Shown piece by piece: positions 1 to 5,738 of a stretch of DNA of 5,738 bases (position 1 is the first letter of the stretch; each line of letters opens with the position of its first letter). The stretch spans positions 1-5,738 of the forward strand of contig CAJLGW010000090.1 of assembly GCA_905206345.1 (NCBI GenBank), read 5' to 3'. Source of the DNA: an uncultured Sutterella sp. (GTDB lineage: Bacteria > Pseudomonadota > Gammaproteobacteria > Burkholderiales > Burkholderiaceae_F). Under the pieces are notes generated by a model that saw nothing but the letters and a program-made list of their open reading frames with translations, was not told where the DNA came from and did not search any database. The position numbers and the translations under genes were made by a program.

Positions 1-1
1 G

Positions 2-33
2 AAAAAAAAAACTGGCTCGCAACGAGCTTTTTT
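2..33 (-). terminator. Intrinsic terminator after the oxidoreductase
   Basis: Read on the minus strand, an A6 run leads into a 5-bp GC-rich stem GCTCG/CGAGC with a 3-nt loop, then CAG and ten T residues. The A and T runs can pair to lengthen the stem. It begins about 20 bases after the TAG stop, so it is well placed to end the gyrB-nucleotidase-oxidoreductase transcript. On the plus strand the same hairpin is followed at once by six T residues, so it should also stop transcription arriving from the left. Confidence 0.75.
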
Positions 34-55
34 AGGATTTTTTAGAAATCCCCTA
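2..55 (+). repeat. Left copy of a 54-bp perfect inverted repeat
   Basis: This 54-base sequence is repeated without mismatch, in reverse complement, at 5685-5738; paired positions sum to 5740. Identity stops at 56 versus 5684. It runs A10, CTG, the hairpin GCTCG-CAA-CGAGC (15-27), T6, then a second hairpin GGATTT-TTTAG-AAATCC (35-51), then CCTA. Its inner end, 53-55, is the TAG stop codon of the oxidoreductase. It encodes no protein and shows no resemblance to a transposase end that I recognise. The outward limit is unknown, because the window ends one base beyond it. Confidence 0.95.
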
Positions 56-2107
56 AATTTTTGACCCAAGCTCAATACCGTCTCTTAAACATTGCAAAAT
101 CGTTTTAATTTCATGTTTTTTGAACGGACCTTGAGCTGCACCGACAATATCAACGTTCAATCCAGCTTCCGAGTATTTCTTTGCAATTTCGTTGTTTGCA
201 TACGGTGTATTACAAATAACAATATGGTCAGCTGGAATTGGGTAAGGATCTTCGTGATGTTTCCCAAACGAGATGTGTAGATTCGTAGAATCGTAACTAT
301 CAAAATTAACATTTGTGAATGTTTTGATCCCTAAAATTCGTAACCATTGCAACTCAAAGGAGCGGAAATCTTCTTGAATAAAGGAAGAGTAGTCGGTTTT
401 ATCTCTTGCTAACAACGCCACTTGACGATACGGTGTCATAGCTTTCGGAATTACCCCAACAACCCCAGCTGGATATTTTCGAGGATCTCCAATCCCCCAC
501 ATTTGCAACCAAGAGTCTCGTGTGGGAGGAGTCGTATTTTTATGAACTAAATACGTAGCCACATCAAGAGCAATAGTATTGTTACCGATCACCACAATAC
601 GGTTGCCTAATGCGACATTATTTTCAAAAACATCTGGATATTGGTAGACCTTGCTCGAAGGTGCACCTTGAATATCAATCCATCCAGGAACGCTGCCGGT
701 AGCAAAAACAACATGATCAAACTGACGATGAATTTCATCCAATTCACGTGTTGTAACTTTATGATTTGTATCAATTTTTATATCAAATCGATTACAAAGC
801 CTTCTAAAAAGATCGATTAAGTAAACGTATTTTTGTTTACCGGGAACTTTTTTAATAAAGCAGACTTGCCCCCCAATTTCCTCTCTTGCTTCGTAAATCG
901 TAACGCTATGACCTCTTCGAGCAGCAAAAACAGCCGTCGCCAATCCGGCTGGGCCAGCACCAACAACAAGGATTTTTTTAGGATTATCCGTGTGTTGCAT
1001 GATTTCCTGGAAGTTTTCAAACATTGTCGGATTCATCATGCAATGCAATTTCCCCTCTTTGAGGATATTGTGTGGAGAGCAACCTTGGTTGCAATGGGTA
1101 CAGCCAATGATTAATCGTTCAGCATGATAGGCGAGTTTCTTTAACCAAAATGGATCAACAATCAAAGCTCGCGTTAATTCCACACAACTATGAGGATTAC
1201 GCTTTAAAACCTCATTGACTTTTTCCGGAGATTGTAAGTTACCTCCGAAAATAACAGGAACAGAGACTTCCTGACTAAACATTTCAACAAAGGGAACCCA
1301 TGCATCTTCTGGGGTCAAACCATGATGGATGGGGATATTCATATAGTTTGTGCCAAAATCAAAACTAAAGACATTTACCCCAGCTTTGACCAGTGTTTGG
1401 GCGAAGAAAATCGTATCTTCCCAGTTTTTCCCTTCAATATGAAAATCCATTAAAGAAAGACGAGCGGAAATAACAAAGTCTTCACCGACTTTTTTTCGAA
1501 TCTCTCGAACCATCTCTAATGTAATTTTGAATCTATTTTCAGCCGATCCACCCCACTCATCATGTCTCTTGTTAAGTCCTGGTGTTGCAAAACTATTTAA
1601 GAGTTTATTTTGTGTGAGATCAATTTCCACCCCGTTATAAAGAGCTTGTTTGGCCAATAAGGCGGTGTGAGCTGCAGAATGAATAGTTTTTCGAATAGCA
1701 AAGGAAGGCATTCGAAAAATTAATCGACCGTTATGATTGATTTGATGAGGATTAACAGCTAAAAAATGCTCAGCAAGAGCACCGGCATGAGAAAGAGAGA
1801 ATAAGGCATACCCCCCTTCCTTTTGAATGGCTTCGGTGATTTTTCGATGGGAGGCTACTTGAGATTGAGAGGTAAATCGCGCCTGTCCCAATTCGTATGC
1901 CCCCAGTAAGGTAAAAGAAAAGCCCCCAATCGTAATAAGCGCAGTTCCCCCCCGAGCACGTTCACCATAAAAACGTGCCAGTTGATCATAGTTGTAAGAT
2001 TTTTCAAATCCTGTAATGACAGGCCCCATGAGAATTCTGTTGGGCAAAGTTAAGTGCCCGATCTGTATGGGGAGAAAAACCTGTTCTAATTCATGTTCTA
2101 TGCCCAT
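53..2107 (-). CDS. FadH-like FMN/4Fe-4S/FAD oxidoreductase with altered active site
   Basis: The 684-residue product has the layout of E. coli 2,4-dienoyl-CoA reductase FadH (about 672 residues): an Old Yellow Enzyme-type FMN barrel (about 8-330), a 4Fe-4S segment, and a FAD/NAD(P)H module (about 377-684). Retained features are LPNRILMG (21-28), SHAG (106-109), the DEWGGSAENR motif (183-192), Arg216, FGGN (287-290), Arg313, four cysteines at 336, 339, 343 and 356, and GAGPAGL (383-389) with a downstream acidic residue (Glu406). By eye alignment, the catalytic FadH Glu164/Tyr166/His252 positions are Gln166/Lys168/Asn254, and the second Rossmann glycine motif is GNNTIA (508-513). FadH uses NADPH to reduce 2,4-dienoyl-CoA in unsaturated fatty acid oxidation; related family members act on enoates and steroids. 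The actual substrate here is unknown. The ATG at 2107 matches the FadH N-terminus but has no clear Shine-Dalgarno, so translation is probably coupled to the nucleotidase, whose stop is one base upstream. The frame is intact, so this is not an obvious pseudogene. Confidence 0.9.
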   Translation of the reverse strand: MGIEHELEQVFLPIQIGHLTLPNRILMGPVITGFEKSYNYDQLARFYGERARGGTALITIGGFSFTLLGAYELGQARFTSQSQVASHRKITEAIQKEGGYALFSLSHAGALAEHFLAVNPHQINHNGRLIFRMPSFAIRKTIHSAAHTALLAKQALYNGVEIDLTQNKLLNSFATPGLNKRHDEWGGSAENRFKITLEMVREIRKKVGEDFVISARLSLMDFHIEGKNWEDTIFFAQTLVKAGVNVFSFDFGTNYMNIPIHHGLTPEDAWVPFVEMFSQEVSVPVIFGGNLQSPEKVNEVLKRNPHSCVELTRALIVDPFWLKKLAYHAERLIIGCTHCNQGCSPHNILKEGKLHCMMNPTMFENFQEIMQHTDNPKKILVVGAGPAGLATAVFAARRGHSVTIYEAREEIGGQVCFIKKVPGKQKYVYLIDLFRRLCNRFDIKIDTNHKVTTRELDEIHRQFDHVVFATGSVPGWIDIQGAPSSKVYQYPDVFENNVALGNRIVVIGNNTIALDVATYLVHKNTTPPTRDSWLQMWGIGDPRKYPAGVVGVIPKAMTPYRQVALLARDKTDYSSFIQEDFRSFELQWLRILGIKTFTNVNFDSYDSTNLHISFGKHHEDPYPIPADHIVICNTPYANNEIAKKYSEAGLNVDIVGAAQGPFKKHEIKTILQCLRDGIELGSKI

Positions 2108-2108
2108 T

Positions 2109-3062
2109 TTATTTGTTTAATTCTTGAATAACTTTTTCTCGAGTAACCCCAAAAGGAATTAGTACGCTTGGTACTGCTGCCGCTGATCCCGTTACGTGTT
2201 GAATTTGGTCATCAAAGAAGATGTGAGGTTTTAATTGTTCCAACACAAAGTGCTTCGGCAAACCATCCATAAGAAACAGCTCAGCTGCATTCATTCCCCA
2301 ACTCTTTAAGGTTGTAATCAACCGTTCTTCACTGGGTGCGCCACGGGCAGTCACAATCGATATACGAATAACCGGTTCGTAATAAGGATTATTTTTCCCA
2401 TTAATATTCAAATCCAAATGCTGAAAGTGGGCCAACTTTTTAAAAAGTTTGATCAAAGGGCCTTCGTTATGAGGGAGGTTAACACGCTTTTGCTCATAAT
2501 CTTGAAAGCCTTTCAATCCCCCTTTCTTATATTCTTTTTCACTATCGTCATCAATGACGACCCCATCAAAGTCAAAAGCAATACGTAATCCTTTATCTTC
2601 TGGATCATCAACTGCTTTCGTTGGTAGTACTAAACCCGCGGGATATCCTTTAGCTGTCGCCTCTAATACGCTTTGAGAGTTTGCGGTAAGAAAGAGGGAA
2701 GCGCCATAGGCTTTTAGATAAGGATATGTGGGGCGCCCAGAGGTAAAGGCACCACCTCGAATAGGAAGATTGCAATGACGGCACGAGTGGAAAAAACGTT
2801 GACCTGATTCGGGGCTGTTTCGTGATAAAACAATGACTTTAAACGGTTCATTCTCTTCAGAAAAATGCTCGTTTAAGCTCAAAAGTCTGCGAATGAAAGG
2901 AAAAGCTACACCAGGATTTAACGGTGTATCAACGTGTTTCGTTTGATACTCACGGTAGGCTTCAATGCCTTCGTCTTCAAAGATACGATGCTCTGTTTCT
3001 AAGTCAAACAAAGCGCGAGAGGAAACTGCAACCACCAGATTGTCATGATTAGGGGGGCTCAT
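2109..3062 (-). CDS. Cytosolic 5'-nucleotidase (PF06189 family)
   Basis: The 317-residue product resembles bacterial relatives of cytosolic 5'-nucleotidase I, which dephosphorylate nucleoside 5'-monophosphates to nucleosides in purine/pyrimidine salvage. The N-terminal half has the family hallmarks VSSRALFDLE (13-22), VLSRNSP (78-84) and FTSGRPTYPYLKAYGASLFL (106-125). The C-terminal half reads as a HAD-like phosphatase core: AFDFDGVV (162-169; Asp164 and Asp166 the candidate nucleophile and acid), VTARGAPSEER (237-247; Thr238), Lys270 and FFDDQ (282-286; metal-binding acids). No signal peptide or membrane segment is visible, which fits a cytosolic enzyme. The open frame extends to an upstream TTG at 3080, but the ATG at 3062 is preferred: AAGGAG lies six bases ahead of it and would otherwise be coding. 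The gene follows gyrB by 62 nt and ends one base before the oxidoreductase. Substrate preference (AMP, IMP or dNMP) cannot be read from sequence alone. Confidence 0.9.
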   Translation of the reverse strand: MSPPNHDNLVVAVSSRALFDLETEHRIFEDEGIEAYREYQTKHVDTPLNPGVAFPFIRRLLSLNEHFSEENEPFKVIVLSRNSPESGQRFFHSCRHCNLPIRGGAFTSGRPTYPYLKAYGASLFLTANSQSVLEATAKGYPAGLVLPTKAVDDPEDKGLRIAFDFDGVVIDDDSEKEYKKGGLKGFQDYEQKRVNLPHNEGPLIKLFKKLAHFQHLDLNINGKNNPYYEPVIRISIVTARGAPSEERLITTLKSWGMNAAELFLMDGLPKHFVLEQLKPHIFFDDQIQHVTGSAAAVPSVLIPFGVTREKVIQELNK

Positions 3063-3068
3063 GATTCT

Positions 3069-3074
3069 CTCCTT
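3069..3074 (-). promoter_or_regulatory. Ribosome binding site that sets the nucleotidase start
   Basis: On the minus strand AAGGAG lies six bases before the ATG at 3062. It is the strongest Shine-Dalgarno in the window and decides against the upstream in-frame TTG at 3080, which would place this site inside the coding sequence. Confidence 0.85.
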
Positions 3075-3078
3075 AATC

Positions 3079-3116
3079 AAACCATCCCTCTCTTTTTATT
3101 GAGAGGGAGATGGTTT
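3079..3116 (-). other. Long bulged hairpin between gyrB and the nucleotidase
   Basis: Two 7-bp stems are stacked: AAACCAT/ATGGTTT outside and CCCTCTC/GAGAGGG inside, with a 2-nt bulge on one arm and an 8-nt A/T-rich loop (3093-3100). It starts 8 bases after the gyrB stop and ends 4 bases before the nucleotidase ribosome binding site. On the minus strand it is followed by TGATTAAGG rather than a T run, so it is a poor intrinsic terminator in the direction of transcription. It could be a partial terminator, or stabilise or separate the gyrB message. The structure is seen in sequence; the function is inferred. Confidence 0.7.
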
Positions 3117-3124
3117 TTGAGACT

Positions 3125-5614
3125 TTAGATGTCAATGTTGCTGGCAAACAAAGCGTTATTTTCGATAAAGGCACGACGAGGTTCAACATTGTCCCCCATC
3201 AACATCGAAAAGACATTGTCAGAGCTTGCTGCATCTTCGAGACGAACTCGTAAGAGGCGTCGATTTTCAGGCATCATCGTGGTTTCTGCGAGCTGTTCAG
3301 CGTTCATTTCTCCCAACCCTTTATAGCGTTGACGAGTCAGACCAGAACTGGCTTCATTCATCAACCATTGAATGGCCTCTTCAAAGTTTTTAACTCCAAT
3401 CGATTTTCCGCCTCTTACAACCTTCGCACCATCTCCAACGATACCATTGAGAGCCTTAGCGGTTTCAACAAGCGTTGCATAATCAGCTGTTTGCAAGAAA
3501 TGAGAATCCATTCGAGAGTGACGAATATTCCCATAAACCATTCTTTCAATAGCCAAGTAGATCTTGTTGGTTTCAGGATCTTGCTTAGCAATAACATTGA
3601 GGTGTTGGTCTTTAGCTTGTTCCAACAAGGCTTTTGCCGAATTTTGAGCAGTCTCAAGGGTGCTGAGATCCACTTCAACTCCGGAGGCGATCGCAAACAA
3701 CACTGAACGGTCAATAACCAAACTTAGGCGTTGCAAGACTTCTGAGCTATTAATGTAGCTAGCTGCCAATTGTTCCAATTCGGTGCCCCAGATCTTCTCA
3801 CTTTGTTCAAAAGCCTTTTCGTCTCGATACAAAGCGGCATCCTTTAACGCCATTTCTAAGATCACCTTGTTGTATTCGTGATCGTCCTTGACGTAAATGT
3901 CTTTCTTGTTAACCGTAATCTTGTAAAGAGGCGGTTGAGCAATATACACATAACCCTTTTCGATCAACGGCGTCATTTGACGGTAGAACAAGGTCAGAAG
4001 CAACGTTGAAATGTGCGCACCGTCAACGTCAGCATCGGTCATGATGATGATGCGATGGTAACGCAACTTCTCAATATCAAAATCTTTACCGATACGGCAA
4101 CCTAAGGCTTGAGCTAAAGTGCGGACTTGTTCGCTATCTAAAAGCTTTTCAGGAGAAGCTTTTTCAACGTTCAAAATCTTACCGCGCAACGGCAAAATAG
4201 CTTGGTTTTTACGGTTGCGACCCGTTTTAGCAGAGCCCCCGGCGGAGTCCCCTTCCACTAAGAAAAGTTCGCTAAGTGCAGGATTTTTTTCTTGGCAGTC
4301 GGCTAATTTCCCCGGTAAGGAACCTGCACCAAGAAGCGTCTTTCGACTCATGTCGCGTGCTTTTCGAGCTGCTTCACGAGCGCGGGAAGCGGCAACAATT
4401 TTTTCACAAATAGCTCGTGCTTCAGCTGGATTTTCATCCAAGAATGTGGCTAATTCAACATTAATAACTTCTTCGACAGCGGGGCGAACTTCGCTTGAAA
4501 CCAACTTATCTTTGGTTTGAGAACTAAATTTAGGTTGCGGTACTTTCACGGAAAGAATGCAAGTTAAACCTTCTCGCATATCATCGCCGTCAATTTCGCT
4601 TTTGAGTTTTTTATTTAATTCTTCTTTAATGATGTAGTTTTTCAATACACGCGTCATTGCGCTACGTAAGCCCGTAACGTGCGTGCCACCATCTTTTTGA
4701 GGAATATTATTGGTATAAGCCGTCAAACGTTCGTTATACGTGTCATTCCACTGCATGGAAATTTCGACCGTCACAGGAACACCTTGGCTCTCGACTGTTT
4801 TTAATGCATAGAAAGGTGTTTTGTGAAGAACTTGGCGGTTTTGGTTAATGAACTCAACAAAACCACGAACCCCGCCTTGAGCATGGAAACGTTCTTCCTT
4901 ACCCGTGCGTTGATCCAAAAGTAAGATGTTGACGCCAGAGTTTAAGAAAGACAATTCACGCAAACGCTCTGAGAGTCGTTCAAAACTAAAGGTGATATCC
5001 GTGAAGATTTCTTTATCGGGGTAGAAGTGAACCGTCGTTCCTCGTTTGTCAGTCTCCCCTTTTTCAATCATAGGGGAAATGAAAACTGGGCCTTTAGCGG
5101 TTTGAACTTCTTGAATTTGACGATTAATTAGTTTGCCCTTTTCAAATTCAAGGTAATGTACTTTGTTTTCGCGACAAACCGTTAAGTGCAACCAAGTTGA
5201 CAGAGCATTCACGCAAGAAACACCGACACCGTGTAAGCCGCCGGAAATCTTGTAGCTATTTTCCGAGAACTTACCACCGGCGTGAAGTTCAGTGAGAGCG
5301 ATTTCCGCAGCACTGCGCTTAGGATCGTGTTTATCATCCATCTTAACGTCAGTCGGAATACCTCGACCGTTATCGGTGATGGAGACAGAACCGTCTGTGT
5401 GCAACGTTACAATAATTTCGTCAGCAAAACCCGCTAAAGCTTCGTCAATGGAATTATCAACCACTTCGTAGATAAGGTGGTGCAAACCGGAGCCATCAGC
5501 CGTATCGCCGATGTACATACCAGGACGTTTGCGAACAGCTTCCAAACCTTCTAAAACGACGATGGACTCAGCGCCATAGTTGTTTGGTTGCGTATTATTT
5601 TGCTCTTCACTCAT
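3125..5614 (-). CDS. gyrB: DNA gyrase subunit B (ATPase and TOPRIM subunit)
   Basis: GyrB is the ATP-hydrolysing subunit of the A2B2 gyrase, which introduces negative supercoils into DNA in the cytoplasm. The 829-residue product is full length; E. coli GyrB has about 804. The GHKL ATPase domain shows EVVDNSIDEAL (residues 50-60; catalytic Glu50, Mg-binding Asn54), DNGRGIP (81-87) and GGLHGVGVS (125-133). The transducer domain carries the QTKDKL loop (366-371) with its ATP-contacting lysine. The TOPRIM domain shows EGDSAGGSA (454-462), LPLRGKILNVEKA (474-486) and TDADVDGAH (526-534). Residues of roughly 573-745 form the large insert typical of Gram-negative GyrB, followed by the tail motif QRYKGLGEMNAEQL (762-775). 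Arg148, equivalent to the coumarin-contact Arg136 of E. coli, is retained. I chose the ATG at 5614 (MSEEQNN) over an in-frame TTG at 5632, because GyrB proteins commonly begin MSE and the TTG falls almost on the predicted transcription start. The ribosome binding site is weak. Family and function are certain; the exact start is likely. Confidence 0.98.
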   Translation of the reverse strand: MSEEQNNTQPNNYGAESIVVLEGLEAVRKRPGMYIGDTADGSGLHHLIYEVVDNSIDEALAGFADEIIVTLHTDGSVSITDNGRGIPTDVKMDDKHDPKRSAAEIALTELHAGGKFSENSYKISGGLHGVGVSCVNALSTWLHLTVCRENKVHYLEFEKGKLINRQIQEVQTAKGPVFISPMIEKGETDKRGTTVHFYPDKEIFTDITFSFERLSERLRELSFLNSGVNILLLDQRTGKEERFHAQGGVRGFVEFINQNRQVLHKTPFYALKTVESQGVPVTVEISMQWNDTYNERLTAYTNNIPQKDGGTHVTGLRSAMTRVLKNYIIKEELNKKLKSEIDGDDMREGLTCILSVKVPQPKFSSQTKDKLVSSEVRPAVEEVINVELATFLDENPAEARAICEKIVAASRAREAARKARDMSRKTLLGAGSLPGKLADCQEKNPALSELFLVEGDSAGGSAKTGRNRKNQAILPLRGKILNVEKASPEKLLDSEQVRTLAQALGCRIGKDFDIEKLRYHRIIIMTDADVDGAHISTLLLTLFYRQMTPLIEKGYVYIAQPPLYKITVNKKDIYVKDDHEYNKVILEMALKDAALYRDEKAFEQSEKIWGTELEQLAASYINSSEVLQRLSLVIDRSVLFAIASGVEVDLSTLETAQNSAKALLEQAKDQHLNVIAKQDPETNKIYLAIERMVYGNIRHSRMDSHFLQTADYATLVETAKALNGIVGDGAKVVRGGKSIGVKNFEEAIQWLMNEASSGLTRQRYKGLGEMNAEQLAETTMMPENRRLLRVRLEDAASSDNVFSMLMGDNVEPRRAFIENNALFASNIDI

Positions 5615-5637
5615 AAACTTTCTGCACTTCAAAAAAA

Positions 5638-5665
5638 ATTAAAATCAATCGATTTTTTTAGTTAA
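5638..5665 (-). promoter_or_regulatory. Candidate sigma70 promoter for gyrB
   Basis: On the minus strand, TTAACT (5660-5665; 4 of 6 matches to TTGACA) is separated by 16 bases from TTTAAT (5638-5643; 5 of 6 matches to TATAAT). Initiation would fall near 5631, giving a leader of about 17 nt before the ATG at 5614. The region is very AT-rich, so chance matches are likely; a second -10-like TAGAAT (5679-5684) abuts the repeat but has no good -35. Confidence 0.4.
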
Positions 5666-5684
5666 ATTCGAAACAATAATTCTA

Positions 5685-5738
5685 TAGGGGATTTCTAAAA
5701 AATCCTAAAAAAGCTCGTTGCGAGCCAGTTTTTTTTTT
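5685..5738 (-). repeat. Right copy of the 54-bp perfect inverted repeat
   Basis: This is the exact reverse complement of 2-55, lying upstream of gyrB and running to the last base of the window. Its hairpins are at 5713-5725 (GCTCG/CGAGC, 3-nt loop) and 5689-5705 (GGATTT/AAATCC, 5-nt loop). The T10 run reaches the window edge, so the true repeat may continue outside. The same face of the element points outward at both ends of the window. Confidence 0.95.
5707..5738 (-). terminator. Possible bidirectional terminator upstream of gyrB
   Basis: This is the hairpin of the right repeat copy (5713-5725). On the minus strand it is followed directly by six T residues (5712-5707), so it could terminate a gene lying to the right and insulate gyrB from it. 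On the plus strand it is followed by CAG and ten T residues. The neighbouring gene is outside the window, so which direction matters is unknown. Confidence 0.5.

Noticed and set aside
966..986. Internal partial copy of the repeat (TTTTTTAGGATT match at 974-985)
   Set aside because: It lies in the oxidoreductase coding sequence where it encodes the PKKILVV strand before the conserved FAD motif; a low-complexity 12-base match without the GCTCG hairpin is best taken as chance.
1947..1953. Run of seven C (G7 on the coding strand) as a phase-variable tract
   Set aside because: It encodes the expected Arg-Gly-Gly of the family motif ERARGG, and seven bases is short for a contingency locus. Similar runs of six at about 867, 1811 and 3052 are also in frame.
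4119..4520. Antisense open frames on the plus strand inside gyrB and the oxidoreductase
   Set aside because: Their products have no recognisable motifs or ribosome binding sites and mirror strongly conserved coding sequence on the other strand.
3125..5614. Quinolone or coumarin resistance substitutions in GyrB
   Set aside because: Asp456 of EGDSAGG and Arg148 (E. coli Arg136) are unchanged. Arg at the E. coli Lys447 position (LPLRGK) is, as far as I recall, normal for this lineage.
1..5738. A complete linear replicon with terminal inverted repeats or hairpin telomeres
   Set aside because: A 5.7-kb segment carrying gyrB, with no replication, terminal-protein or telomere-resolvase gene, is far more easily explained as a chromosomal contig broken at a repeated terminator-like element.
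2..5738. A composite transposon or insertion sequence with 54-bp ends
   Set aside because: No transposase or recombinase is encoded, the cargo includes an essential housekeeping gene, and target-site duplications cannot be seen at the window edges.
5631..5738. DnaA boxes or an origin upstream of gyrB
   Set aside because: Although AT-rich, the region has no TTATNCACA-like sequence on either strand that I can find.

Overview
The window looks like part of the chromosome of a moderately AT-rich proteobacterium. The GyrB sequence points to the Betaproteobacteria, order Burkholderiales: it has the large insert seen in Gram-negative GyrB proteins, the LPLRGKILNVEKA motif and the C-terminal EPRRAFIENNAL...NIDI signature. 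The low GC for that order suggests a host-associated lineage such as the Sutterellaceae. This placement is inferred from recognised sequence style, not from a database search.

Layout: three genes, all on the minus strand, fill almost the whole window. In transcription order they are gyrB (5614-3125, DNA gyrase subunit B), a PF06189-type cytosolic 5'-nucleotidase (3062-2109), and a 684-residue FMN/4Fe-4S/FAD oxidoreductase with the architecture of 2,4-dienoyl-CoA reductase FadH (2107-53). The gyrB-nucleotidase gap is 62 nt and holds a long bulged hairpin followed by a strong ribosome binding site. The nucleotidase and oxidoreductase are one base apart and probably translationally coupled. A candidate sigma70 promoter lies just upstream of gyrB. 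The three genes could form one transcription unit, but no functional link between gyrase and the two metabolic genes is evident.

The most striking non-coding structure is a perfect 54-bp repeat at the two ends of the window in inverted orientation (2-55 and 5685-5738). Each copy contains a compact GCTCG/CGAGC hairpin flanked by A/T runs on both sides, so it resembles a bidirectional intrinsic terminator, plus a second small GGATTT/AAATCC hairpin. The left copy supplies both the stop codon and the terminator of the oxidoreductase; the right copy sits upstream of gyrB. The simplest reading is a dispersed multicopy terminator-like repeat at which an assembly broke on both sides.

The second point of interest is the oxidoreductase. 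It keeps the FadH fold markers, including the iron-sulfur cysteines and the first dinucleotide-binding motif, but appears to have lost the FadH catalytic Tyr, Glu and His positions and the glycines of the second (NADPH) Rossmann motif. It may therefore have a different reaction or substrate. I see no mobile-element genes, CRISPR array, tRNA or rRNA here.
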